Of a stretch of 64,000 bases of DNA, positions 32,146 to 41,179 are shown in pieces. The DNA lies in NCBI GenBank assembly GCA_019119395.1, contig DWXC01000019.1, positions 1-64,000 on the forward strand. Direction: 5' to 3'. The notes under the pieces are model-generated. The model was not told the origin of the DNA. It saw only the letters and a list, made by a program, of their open reading frames with translations, and made no database searches. Source of the stretch: Candidatus Borkfalkia stercoripullorum (GTDB lineage Bacteria; Bacillota; Clostridia; Christensenellales; Borkfalkiaceae). Each line of letters begins with the position of its first letter. The first letter of the stretch is position 1. The translations under genes were made by a program, and so were the position numbers.

Positions 32146-32583
32146 TTATTTGTGATACTCCCCGCCGCCGTTGATCATGAAAGCGCGGTAGATCTGTTCG
32201 CACAAAACGACGCGCATGAGCTGGTGCGGGAAAGTCATGTCTGAAAAGGAAAGCAGAAGATCCGCCCTCTTTTTGACGCTTTCGTCCAGCCCGCAGGATG
32301 AACCGATGACGAACGTCACTTCCCTGCCCGCGTCGGCAAAACCCTTCATCTTTTCGGCAAACGCTTCGCTGGAAAGTTTTTTGCCCTCCACGGCGAGAAC
32401 GACGCACGCGCCGCGCATTTCCTTCAAGATGTTTTCCGCTTCCTCTTTAAGGGTGCGCCGCTCGGGCAGTTCGCGCACGGAGACCGCCGCGAAGCGCGAC
32501 AGGCGTTTGAGGTATTCCGCGACCGCGTCCGAAAAAAATTTCTCTTTCAGTTTACCGACGCAGACGACGTTGATCTTCTGCAT
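32146..32583 (-). CDS. rlmH: 23S rRNA pseudouridine-1915 N3-methyltransferase
   Basis: A 145-residue SPOUT-fold methyltransferase acting on 70S ribosomes. It shows GKLKEKFF at the N-terminus, the SAM-binding knot FVIGSSCGLDESVKKRADLLLSF in two parts (about 92-114), and the C-terminal LMRVVLCEQIYRAFMINGGGEYHK, which is diagnostic. GGTGA precedes the ATG and overlaps the stop of the CPBP gene. Confidence 0.98.
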   Translation of the reverse strand: MQKINVVCVGKLKEKFFSDAVAEYLKRLSRFAAVSVRELPERRTLKEEAENILKEMRGACVVLAVEGKKLSSEAFAEKMKGFADAGREVTFVIGSSCGLDESVKKRADLLLSFSDMTFPHQLMRVVLCEQIYRAFMINGGGEYHK

Positions 32584-32586
32584 ATC

Positions 32587-33564
32587 TCACCCCGCGATAC
32601 CCGTGACGAGCGCGGATATCCACATGATGCCCGTGACGACGATGCCGACGAGGGCGGAACAGATGAACGGCTTGATCGGGCCTTCCTTTTTGCGGTTGGT
32701 CTTTTTGTCGAAAAAGATGAGGTAGACGAGCGAGCCGACGAGGGCCGCCGCCGACACGAGACACACGATCAGGTACGCCGTGCCGTTCATGTTGGTCAAA
32801 AAACCGTACTTCGCGTCAAAAATGATGATCGCGTTGTTGACGAAGTGCATCAGGACGGCGGGTAAAATCGAATCCGCGCGTATCGCCACGAGGGTGAACA
32901 CCGCGCCGCAGATGAACTGATAGACCGTCTGCGCAGGGTTTTGATGAAATATCGAAAACAAAAGCCCGCCCAACAGGCACGCGGCGACCGTGCCGACATC
33001 TTTGATGCCGTCCAGAATGATCCCGCGGAAGATGGTCTCTTCGAGGATCGCGGGAAGAACCGCCACCACGATGAGCACGCCGACGATACCGCCCCCTTCA
33101 AGGGATGGCAGAGAGCTTTCGGGAGCGGTATAACCGATCAGTTCAAACAGTTTTATGAACTGCCCGTTGACCCAGTTCAGACTGAACAGGAGCCCGAACG
33201 CGGCGAGCAGCGCGATGACAAAATACTTCGGGTGCGTTTTGCGGTAACCGAATTCGCGCGGCTTTTGGCGGTACAAAAAGGCGAACAGGAGCACGACCGC
33301 GATATACGCGACCTGATACAGCCCGTAAGAGAGGTATTTATACCAATCCTGTTTTTTTAAAGTTTCGAGTTCGATCCCCGTGGAGGAGACGACGGCGGTG
33401 AGCGTGAACGAGAACAGCAGGCTGACCGCGAGCATGATGACGATGGTCGCCGAATATACGACGCCGCTCATCGCCTTGCGCGGGTATTTGAGCCAGCCGC
33501 TCTGTTTTTGCCCGGGCGCGCCCTGCCCGTCCTGCCGCCGATCGTTTATGTTTTTGTTTTCCAT
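32587..33564 (-). CDS. CPBP-family intramembrane metalloprotease
   Basis: A 325-residue membrane protein with about eight hydrophobic segments. It has the family motifs ILEETIFRG (Glu-Glu...Arg, about 196-204), FSIFHQNPAQ (FxxxH) and HFVNNAIII. CPBP proteases relate to CAAX prenyl proteases and, in bacteria, are linked to bacteriocin immunity and processing of exported peptides; the substrate is unknown. The N-terminal 35 residues are polar and Gln/Lys-rich. It is cotranscribed with rlmH. The -10 box ends seven bases before the ATG with no ribosome site. Confidence 0.88.
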   Translation of the reverse strand: MENKNINDRRQDGQGAPGQKQSGWLKYPRKAMSGVVYSATIVIMLAVSLLFSFTLTAVVSSTGIELETLKKQDWYKYLSYGLYQVAYIAVVLLFAFLYRQKPREFGYRKTHPKYFVIALLAAFGLLFSLNWVNGQFIKLFELIGYTAPESSLPSLEGGGIVGVLIVVAVLPAILEETIFRGIILDGIKDVGTVAACLLGGLLFSIFHQNPAQTVYQFICGAVFTLVAIRADSILPAVLMHFVNNAIIIFDAKYGFLTNMNGTAYLIVCLVSAAALVGSLVYLIFFDKKTNRKKEGPIKPFICSALVGIVVTGIMWISALVTGIAG

Positions 33565-33571
33565 GACAAAT

Positions 33572-33600
33572 ATTATATCGGAAATCGCCTTTTAAGTAAA
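33572..33600 (-). promoter_or_regulatory. Promoter of the CPBP-rlmH unit, apparently leaderless
   Basis: TTTACT (33600-33595) and TATAAT (33577-33572) are separated by 17 bases. Only ATTTGTC separates the -10 box from the ATG. Confidence 0.78.
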
Positions 33601-33690
33601 TAAAAATCTTTTCCTTTTTCAAATTTTTTGCTATAATATCATTATTCATAGGAAAAGGACGGGCAGCGTTCCCGCCCGGGAGGTATGCGC

Positions 33691-34530
33691 ATGAGGATCG
33701 TTGCATCAAAAGAAATAGAAGACGCGGTTTATAACCTCGCGAAGGAGGCATGCCTGAACCTGATCCCCTCCTGCAAGGCCGCACTCGAACGGGCGGAAAA
33801 AGCGGAATCGGGGGAAGGGGCGAAATTCGCCCTTTCCGCCATACTGGATAACGCCGAAGTCGCCGCGAAAGAAAATATGGCAGTATGCCAGGATACCGGT
33901 TACACCGTCATCCTCGCAGAGATCGGGCAGGACGTTCACATCGAGGGCAAACTCTTTTCCGCCGCGGTGAACGACGGCGTGCGCAGGGCCTACGAGGATT
34001 TTTACTTCCGCAAGAGCATATGCGACCCGCTCACGCGGGTGAACACGGGCGACAACACTCCCGCCGCCGTACACACGGAAATCGTCGCGGGAGATAAAAT
34101 TTCGCTCACCTTTTTGCCCAAAGGGTTCGGGAGCGAAAACATGTCGCGCATTTACATGCTTACCCCCGCCAAAGGCGTAAACGGCGTGATCGACGCCATC
34201 GTCGAGACGGTGGCGCTCGCGGGGAGCAAGCCCTGCCCGCCCGTGTATGTGGGCGTGGGCATCGGCGGGACGTTCGATACCTCCGCCTTTCTCGCGAAAA
34301 AGGCCCTGGCCCGCGAAGTCGGTTCGAAAAACCCGCGCAAAGACGTGGCCGAAATAGAGCGGGCGGCGCTGGAAAAAATCAACGCACTCGGCATCGGCCC
34401 GCAGGGCTTCGGCGGAAAGGTCACCGCCATCGGCGTTTCCTGCGAGATCGCCCCCACGCACATCGCGGGGCTGCCCGTGGCGGTCAATATCCAATGCCAC
34501 TGCGTGCGCTGCGCAAAAGCGGTCATCTGA
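33691..34530 (+). CDS. Class I fumarate hydratase (or tartrate dehydratase), alpha subunit
   Basis: A 279-residue iron-sulfur subunit. MAVCQDTGYTVILAEIGQD (about 63-81), the Cys in SICDPLTRVNTGDNTPA and the C-terminal Cys pair in CHCVRCAKA fit the three ligands of the [4Fe-4S] cluster of class I fumarases. The substrate region VGVGIGGTFD is also present. The start is ATG 33691 with GGGAGG; an ATG two codons earlier is too close to it. The beta subunit is encoded two genes downstream, with an acetyltransferase gene between. Fumarate-malate interconversion is likely; tartrate or mesaconate cannot be excluded. Confidence 0.92.
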   Translation: MRIVASKEIEDAVYNLAKEACLNLIPSCKAALERAEKAESGEGAKFALSAILDNAEVAAKENMAVCQDTGYTVILAEIGQDVHIEGKLFSAAVNDGVRRAYEDFYFRKSICDPLTRVNTGDNTPAAVHTEIVAGDKISLTFLPKGFGSENMSRIYMLTPAKGVNGVIDAIVETVALAGSKPCPPVYVGVGIGGTFDTSAFLAKKALAREVGSKNPRKDVAEIERAALEKINALGIGPQGFGGKVTAIGVSCEIAPTHIAGLPVAVNIQCHCVRCAKAVI

Positions 34531-34591
34531 CCCGAAAATCCGTTTTTTACCGCATTATGCCTCGCATAGTACTTGAAAAGGAGGCCGTTTT

Positions 34592-35278
34592 TTGAAAAAC
34601 ACACGCAAATTCCCCGACCCGAACGCCGTATTCCCCAACGAGTACGGGACGAGTTGTTTCATCAAAAACGTCATCAAAGCGCCCAACATCAGCGTCGGCG
34701 ACTATACCTATTACGACGACGATAAAGACCCGACGGGCTTCGAAAAGAACAACATTTTGTTCAACTACCCCGTATTCGGCGACAAACTCATCATCGGAAA
34801 ATTCTGCCAGATCGCGAGCGGAACGCAGTTCATTATGGGCGCGGCGAACCACAGGCTTTGCAGCGCGACCACCTACCCTTTCAACATAATGAGCGAGGCA
34901 TGGGCGGAGATCGCGCCCGTACACCTTTCGCAGCTTCCGCACAAGGGCGACACCGTGATCGGCAACGACGTATGGTTCGGCAGGAACTGCGTCGTGATGC
35001 CGGGAGTGAAGATCGGAGACGGCGCGATCGTCGCGGCGCATTCGGTTGTGACCAAGGACGTAGAGCCGTACAGCGTCGTCGGCGGCAACCCCGCGCGCTT
35101 CATCAAAAAGCGGTTCGACGACGAACTGACCGAACTTCTGCTCCGCTTCAAGTGGTGGGATCTTCCGCCCGATGAACTTGCGGAAGTCATGCCGCTCTTG
35201 TGCGACGCCGACCTCGAAAAGGTCAGGCGCGAACTCAAAACACGCATCGAAAACAAACAGCGGAGGCAAACGAGATGA
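34592..35278 (+). CDS. Vat-like xenobiotic acetyltransferase (hexapeptide-repeat family)
   Basis: A 228-residue left-handed beta-helix acetyltransferase. [20 protein letters not shown] (about 70-89) contains the catalytic His, followed by TTYPFNIM, then hexapeptide repeats through [19 protein letters not shown] and [12 protein letters not shown]. These match the Vat/CatB group that O-acetylates streptogramin A or chloramphenicol with acetyl-CoA. It starts with TTG, eight bases after GGAGG. Its position between fumarase subunit genes, with a four-base overlap to the next gene, suggests a housekeeping substrate rather than acquired resistance; resistance remains possible. Confidence 0.88.
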   Translation: MKNTRKFPDPNAVFPNEYGTSCFIKNVIKAPNISVGDYTYYDDDKDPTGFEKNNILFNYPVFGDKLIIGKFCQIASGTQFIMGAANHRLCSATTYPFNIMSEAWAEIAPVHLSQLPHKGDTVIGNDVWFGRNCVVMPGVKIGDGAIVAAHSVVTKDVEPYSVVGGNPARFIKKRFDDELTELLLRFKWWDLPPDELAEVMPLLCDADLEKVRRELKTRIENKQRRQTR

Positions 35279-35817
35279 AAAAAATAACCCTTCCTTTGAC
35301 AGACGAGGATATTTCTTTACTGAAAGCGGGCGACAGCGTTCTGCTTTCGGGCACGATCTTGACGGGGAGAGACTGCGCGCACAAGCGCATCTGCGAATTC
35401 CTCGACAGGGGCGAAAAACCGCCCTTCGATCTTAAAGGGGAAACCATCTATTATGCGGGCCCCTGCCCCGCACCCGAAGGCAAGGCCTGCGGCAGCTGCG
35501 GCCCCACCACGAGCGCGCGCATGGACGCCTTTGCGCCGCGGCTGCTCGATCTCGGACTGAAGGGCATGATCGGCAAAGGAGAGCGCAGCGACGAAGTGGA
35601 AAGATCCATCGTGAAAAACCATGCCGTATATTTTGCGGCGATCGGCGGGGCGGGCGCGCTTTACGGCAACGCCGTAAAAAAAAGCGAACTCGTCGCCTTT
35701 GCCGACCTTTTGAGCGAGGCGGTGTACCGCTTCGAAATCGAAGACTTCCCTTGCGTGGTCGCGATCGACTGCCGCGGCGGAAACATCTATAAAAAAGGGC
35801 AAGGAGAAAACATATGA
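35275..35817 (+). CDS. Class I fumarate hydratase (or tartrate dehydratase), beta subunit
   Basis: A 180-residue protein matching the C-terminal domain of class I fumarases: [21 protein letters not shown] at the start in two parts, [21 protein letters not shown] in the middle (split across about 61-81), then GLKGMIGKG. It completes the enzyme with the alpha subunit encoded at 33691. The start is ATG 35275 with GGAGG, overlapping the acetyltransferase stop (ATGA), and its own stop overlaps the nitroreductase start the same way. Confidence 0.92.
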   Translation: MKKITLPLTDEDISLLKAGDSVLLSGTILTGRDCAHKRICEFLDRGEKPPFDLKGETIYYAGPCPAPEGKACGSCGPTTSARMDAFAPRLLDLGLKGMIGKGERSDEVERSIVKNHAVYFAAIGGAGALYGNAVKKSELVAFADLLSEAVYRFEIEDFPCVVAIDCRGGNIYKKGQGENI

Positions 35818-36335
35818 AAACTTTCGACTGCATCGAAGCGAGAAGATCGGTGCGCGATTTTGAAAGCACGCCCGTGGAGGACGCCGCGCTCGGAAAGATC
35901 GTGACGGCGGCGCTCTGCGCGCCCGTCGGGATGCGCGCTTACGACAGCCTGTGCATCCGCTGCGTCGCAAGCAAAGACGCGCTTTCCGAATTTTTGAAAA
36001 TGTCGAGGAAAGAAATGCGGGACGAGACCGCCGACCCGATACACGGAGCGCCCGCTCTCATCGTCGTCGCCGTCAGGGAAGTCACGAACGTCGCCTTTGC
36101 GAACTCCGCGTGCATGATCGAAAACATGCTGCTGGCGGCAACAGACCTCGGCCTCGGCAGTCTTTACGTTTGCGGCATCGTCAACGCGCTGCGCGACAAG
36201 CCGGAATTCAGGCAGCTTCTGCAACTGCCCGAAGGCTTCGCACCCGTCGGCGCCGCCGCGATCGGCTATGCCAAAGACGGAGCGCCTTCGCGCCGCCCGA
36301 TACCCAACAGGATCAGCCAAGTTAAATATATCTGA
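35814..36335 (+). CDS. Nitroreductase-family FMN protein
   Basis: A 173-residue flavin oxidoreductase. The FMN-phosphate contact region EARRSVRDFESTPVED (about 8-23) and GLGSLYVCGI (about 118-127) are typical. The family reduces nitro groups, quinones or flavins with NAD(P)H; the natural substrate is unknown. AAGGAG precedes the ATG, which overlaps the fumarase beta stop. It is last of four coupled genes, followed by a strong terminator, and may serve redox balance linked to the fumarase. Confidence 0.9.
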   Translation: MKTFDCIEARRSVRDFESTPVEDAALGKIVTAALCAPVGMRAYDSLCIRCVASKDALSEFLKMSRKEMRDETADPIHGAPALIVVAVREVTNVAFANSACMIENMLLAATDLGLGSLYVCGIVNALRDKPEFRQLLQLPEGFAPVGAAAIGYAKDGAPSRRPIPNRISQVKYI

Positions 36336-36352
36336 AGCGACGCATAAAGAAT

Positions 36353-36398
36353 CCCCCTGCCGCGCCGATTTTCATCGGTTCTGCAGGGGGACTTTTTT
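36353..36398 (+). terminator. Terminator of the fumarase operon
   Basis: CCCCCTGC and GCAGGGGG enclose an inner CCGAT/ATCGG hairpin, and six T follow. Confidence 0.92.
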
Positions 36399-36401
36399 GT
36401 T

Positions 36402-36665
36402 TTATCCGTTTTTGCTCCGGGTTTCGGGCTCATCCTCTTTGGGTTCGACCTTCTCCTCCGCGGGTTTTTCGGGCAATCCTTCCGAATACGGTTTTTCCTT
36501 TCGATCGTATGCCTCTCCTCGTTCGCGCACCAAAAAAGCCGCGACGATAAGAATGACAGCGACGCAGCCGAGCACGACCGAAAACTCCGCACTTCCGCAC
36601 AATGCGGTGATAACGCCGCAAACGCCGACCGAGATCGACGCGAGCAACAATTTGATTCCCGGCAT
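36402..36665 (-). CDS. Small membrane protein of unknown function
   Basis: An 87-residue protein with two hydrophobic segments (about 5-24 and 28-46) followed by a highly charged Lys/Glu/Pro-rich tail. GGAGA lies before the ATG and a good promoter upstream, so it is expressed on its own. I do not recognise the family. Confidence 0.7.
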   Translation of the reverse strand: MPGIKLLLASISVGVCGVITALCGSAEFSVVLGCVAVILIVAAFLVRERGEAYDRKEKPYSEGLPEKPAEEKVEPKEDEPETRSKNG

Positions 36666-36695
36666 TTCCCTTTCTCCTTTTTGAAGTTCAAAAGA

Positions 36696-36724
36696 AGTAT
36701 AGCACTTTCCCTACGCCATGTCAA
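36696..36724 (-). promoter_or_regulatory. Promoter of the small membrane protein
   Basis: TTGACA (36724-36719) and TATACT (36701-36696) are separated by 17 bases. Confidence 0.78.
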
Positions 36725-36778
36725 GCGCGGCGCAAAAAGCGCATAACGCTGCCGATTTTAAAGCGCCCCGACGCCGCG

Positions 36779-37732
36779 TCAGAGCGCGCCGCCGTCGAAT
36801 ATCGACGCCTGCCGGGCGGAAGAACGCAAAAAACTCCTTTGATCGCCGCAAATCAACACATCGTCTTTTTCGAGATGCCCAAGCAAAAGAGGCGACGCGG
36901 GGTCGTGCAGGCGGTAATTTTCCCGCGCTTTCTGCGGGCTCTTGTTGGCATAGCAGTATTTGCATCCGTTCAGACAGGTATCATAGGCGCCGATGTCGCG
37001 GCTTTCGATACAGTGGCAGCCCGCGCGCATCCCCTTGTGCTTTATATCTTTGAATTCACAGCCGTTCGCCCCGCCGAGGATCTCCAGCGTGGCACAGCCC
37101 GAAACGTGGATACCGTAACGGGAATAATCGCAGTCCGTTCCGCACGTCTGCAGATATATGCCGTATTTTTGCGCAACGGCACCCAACCCTTTGGCGAGAG
37201 TTTCACGGTCGCGCTCGGTCAGCGGGATCAGTTCGGGCATGTTCGTTTCCAGTTTTTTATACATCTCCACAAAGCTGAAAATGCACCTGTCTATATGCGG
37301 CGCAAGTTTTTCCGCCATATACGCGAACGTTTCCAGATGCCGCTCCACCGTGTATTTTTGCGTGAGCAATACGGGATCGTACCGCCAGGCGACCCTCTGC
37401 CTGCCCACCGTGCGGGAAAGTTCCGCGAGTGTTTTTATGCTTTCGTCCACGGAAGGCACTCCCGGCTCGACGTCTTTGCCGTAGGCGGTAACGGTATAGT
37501 GAAAATAGGTGCGGTATTTGTCCGTTATTTCGTGCAGGCGAGACAGTGCGGGCGCATAGTTTTTGGAACAAAACAGCACGGCGTCTATCTTTTCGGGCGA
37601 AAGCTCGTAGCGGATTACTTTATTCGGGAAGAGCGGATTGCGCGCGCAGACGTACCCTTCTTTGAAGCGCCTGAAAAGCCAATCCGAAAAATATTGCACG
37701 GTATCCGTCCGAGCGCCGGTATTGAGTATCAT
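36779..37732 (-). CDS. DUF1848-family iron-sulfur protein
   Basis: A 317-residue protein. The N-terminal part starts ILNTGARTDTVQYFSDWLF, typical of DUF1848. Near the C-terminus Cys253, Cys257 and Cys260 (TCLNGCKYCYAN) have the CX3CX2C spacing of radical-SAM enzymes, with further Cys at 239 and 241. The barrel order is unusual because the cluster motif is late in the chain. The function of the family is not established. The start overlaps the stop of the MarR gene (ATGA), so the regulator probably controls it. Confidence 0.85.
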   Translation of the reverse strand: MILNTGARTDTVQYFSDWLFRRFKEGYVCARNPLFPNKVIRYELSPEKIDAVLFCSKNYAPALSRLHEITDKYRTYFHYTVTAYGKDVEPGVPSVDESIKTLAELSRTVGRQRVAWRYDPVLLTQKYTVERHLETFAYMAEKLAPHIDRCIFSFVEMYKKLETNMPELIPLTERDRETLAKGLGAVAQKYGIYLQTCGTDCDYSRYGIHVSGCATLEILGGANGCEFKDIKHKGMRAGCHCIESRDIGAYDTCLNGCKYCYANKSPQKARENYRLHDPASPLLLGHLEKDDVLICGDQRSFLRSSARQASIFDGGAL

Positions 37733-38193
37733 TTTCTTTCACCCGCCTTTTCCGCAAATTCTTTTTCCATAAATCCCGTAAAAACTTCCGTCAGCCGCAC
37801 AAGTTCCGCCGCGTGCGTCAGCCCCAACCCCGACATGGCGCGGTTTTCCGCGTCGGCGGCGGGCGGAATGACAGATTCGGCGTAATCCTTCCCTTTTTGC
37901 GTAAATCGGATGCGTTTGTTGCGCCTGTCCTCGGCGACCTCCTCAAAAACAATGTACCCCTTTTTCAAAAACCTGCCCGCGATCGCCGCGACCGTCTGTT
38001 TGTTGGCGGAAAGGCGGTCGCAGATCTCTCTCTGCGTACAGCCCTTTCCGGGTGCGAACCAAAGGATGTCCAATACAAACAATTCGTTGACCGTCAGGCC
38101 GTGCTTTTTTGCGCATCCGGCGTAAACGGCCGTCTGCCTGTCGCGCAGCCTGCAATATGCATTCACCAGTGCGTTGAGCTCTTTCCCGCACAT
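37729..38193 (-). CDS. MarR-family transcriptional regulator
   Basis: A 154-residue protein. The winged helix shows as CTQREICDRLSANKQTVAAI (about 52-71), with the wing around EDRRNKRIRFTQKG (about 88-101). GGAGGGC precedes the ATG. The promoter has an AATAT...ATATT palindrome at the start site, so it is probably autoregulated together with the DUF1848 gene. The inducing ligand is unknown. Confidence 0.9.
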   Translation of the reverse strand: MCGKELNALVNAYCRLRDRQTAVYAGCAKKHGLTVNELFVLDILWFAPGKGCTQREICDRLSANKQTVAAIAGRFLKKGYIVFEEVAEDRRNKRIRFTQKGKDYAESVIPPAADAENRAMSGLGLTHAAELVRLTEVFTGFMEKEFAEKAGERK

Positions 38194-38214
38194 ACCCGCC
38201 CTCCGAAAAAGTCC

Positions 38215-38231
38215 AATATCATACTAATATT
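38215..38231. promoter_or_regulatory. Probable operator of the MarR-DUF1848 operon
   Basis: AATATCATACTAATATT is a 17-base imperfect palindrome at the expected transcription start, overlapping the -10 box. Confidence 0.55.
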
Positions 38232-38257
38232 ATAACGCGCGACCGCTCCGACGGCAA
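38229..38257 (-). promoter_or_regulatory. Promoter of the MarR-DUF1848 operon
   Basis: TTGCCG (38257-38252) and TATAAT (38234-38229) are separated by 17 bases. Confidence 0.65.
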
Positions 38258-38333
38258 GCATTTGACGCATCATTTTTATATACAAATTTTTTGCGAACAA
38301 AAACGCCGCCCGAAACGATATTTTCCGAATGAT

Positions 38334-38370
38334 AATAATCATCCACGTGCAAAGCACGTGGATGATTATT
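38334..38370. terminator. 17-bp perfect hairpin downstream of the ATP synthase operon
   Basis: The arms AATAATCATCCACGTGC and GCACGTGGATGATTATT are perfect around an AAA loop. The T-rich tail is on the rightward strand, so termination of the leftward atp operon by it is uncertain; it may be a bidirectional block. Confidence 0.6.
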
Positions 38371-38443
38371 TGTTTTTATAATAAAATCTCTGCCGGAATC
38401 ACAATAACGGCGGCGCGTATCGGTTGCGGCAGACGACCGCGCG

Positions 38444-38854
38444 CTATTCTTTATTGCCGCGATGTTTTACGCGAAGGCGCGCGAACGCCCTTTGCAGAGC
38501 GAGACGGTTGAGCTGATATTCGGCGGCGCTGCGGTTGCGGCGCACCATCTCTTCCGCGCGTTCCCTCGCCTCTTCCGCGCGGCGCTCGTCGATGTCTTCC
38601 GGCCATTCGACCGCCTGGGCAAAGGCGATCGTCTCGTCGGGGCGCACTTCGATGAAACCTTCGCTCATGAATGCTTCCCGCGTTTCGCCGTCCGCCGTGA
38701 TTCGGATCGTGCCGGGTTCGGTGGCAAAAACCATGGGCTGATGCCCCGCCATGATCGTGCATGCGCCGCCGATCGACGGAATGTTCACGCTCTCCGCCTC
38801 GCCGCGGAAAAAGACCTTTTCGGGCGTGATGATCTCCAGATAAAATTTATTCAT
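38444..38854 (-). CDS. atpC: ATP synthase epsilon subunit
   Basis: A 136-residue F1 subunit. The N-terminal beta-sandwich holds FYLEIITPEKVFFRGEAESV and GACTIMAGHQPM; the C-terminal two-helix hairpin holds EDIDERRAEEARERA and the Arg-rich end. It links the rotor and can inhibit ATP hydrolysis. GGGAGG lies before the ATG. It is the last gene of the atp operon. Confidence 0.97.
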   Translation of the reverse strand: MNKFYLEIITPEKVFFRGEAESVNIPSIGGACTIMAGHQPMVFATEPGTIRITADGETREAFMSEGFIEVRPDETIAFAQAVEWPEDIDERRAEEARERAEEMVRRNRSAAEYQLNRLALQRAFARLRVKHRGNKE

Positions 38855-38899
38855 TTCGCCCTCCCTTGCCGCAAGGCGGATCTTTCGGTGCGCAAAAAA

Positions 38900-40315
<1,416 letters not shown>

Positions 40316-41179
40316 TTATCGGCTCTGCGAAAACCTGCCCGAAGCGAGATCGAGCAATTCCGTCGTGATCGCGCTCTGGCGGGAACGGTTGTATTCGAGG
40401 TTGAGCGATTCGAGCATTTTATCCGCATTTTTGTTCGCGTTTGACATCGCGAGCATCCGCGAGGCATGTTCGCTCGCGAATGAGTGGATGAGCACCGAAT
40501 AGATCATGCCGACCAGATACTGCGGAACGAGCACGTTGAGCACTTCGTTCGGGGAAGGATCGTACAGGATCTCGCCCGTGAACGACGATTCGACGTCTCC
40601 GGGGATATCCGATTCGACGATCGGCAAAAGGCGGACGAGTTCGGGTTTTTGCACCGTCGTGGAATACATATGCGTAAAAACGACGACCACCTCGTCCATG
40701 AGATTCCTGTCGTAAAGGTCGAGGATGTCGCGCATGATGCCGCGGGCGTCGTGCAGGGTCGGATTGGTCACCGCATGGGTGAATTCGAGGTCTACCGGCT
40801 GATGCTTCCCTTCGAAAAACGCCCTTGCCATCTGCCCGATCGTCACGACGTAATGCACCGGCCTGGTCTGCATGTGTTCCCATGCAAGATTGAGCACGTT
40901 GCTGTTGAACGCACCCGCAAGCCCTTTGTCTCCGGCTATGACGATATATGCGGTGCGGTCGTTCGGGCGATGCACGAGATATTTATGCCGGATATCCGTG
41001 CTGTGACGCATGATGTCTTTGATCGTCGAACGCACGCTGTTGAAATACGCCGTGTTGACCGCCTGTTTTTCCATCGCCTTGCGCATTTTCGAAACGGAAA
41101 TAAGCTCCATCGCCTTGGTGATCTGGTGCGTGTCGCTCACGCTCTTGATGCGGTGCTTGATTTCAGCGGTATCAGACAT
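40316..41179 (-). CDS. atpG: ATP synthase gamma subunit
   Basis: A 287-residue central-stalk subunit. It shows the N-terminal IKHRIKSVSDTHQITKAMELISVSKM coiled coil (split, about 7-32), GDKGLAGAFNSNVL and the C-terminal LEYNRSRQSAITTELLDLASG. It overlaps the end of atpA by eight bases and has GGGGGGAG before its ATG. Confidence 0.97.
   Translation of the reverse strand: MSDTAEIKHRIKSVSDTHQITKAMELISVSKMRKAMEKQAVNTAYFNSVRSTIKDIMRHSTDIRHKYLVHRPNDRTAYIVIAGDKGLAGAFNSNVLNLAWEHMQTRPVHYVVTIGQMARAFFEGKHQPVDLEFTHAVTNPTLHDARGIMRDILDLYDRNLMDEVVVVFTHMYSTTVQKPELVRLLPIVESDIPGDVESSFTGEILYDPSPNEVLNVLVPQYLVGMIYSVLIHSFASEHASRMLAMSNANKNADKMLESLNLEYNRSRQSAITTELLDLASGRFSQSR

Noticed and set aside
34592..35278. 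Recently acquired streptogramin resistance gene
   Set aside because: GC content and codon use match its neighbours and the gene is translationally coupled into the fumarase operon; no mobile element is next to it.
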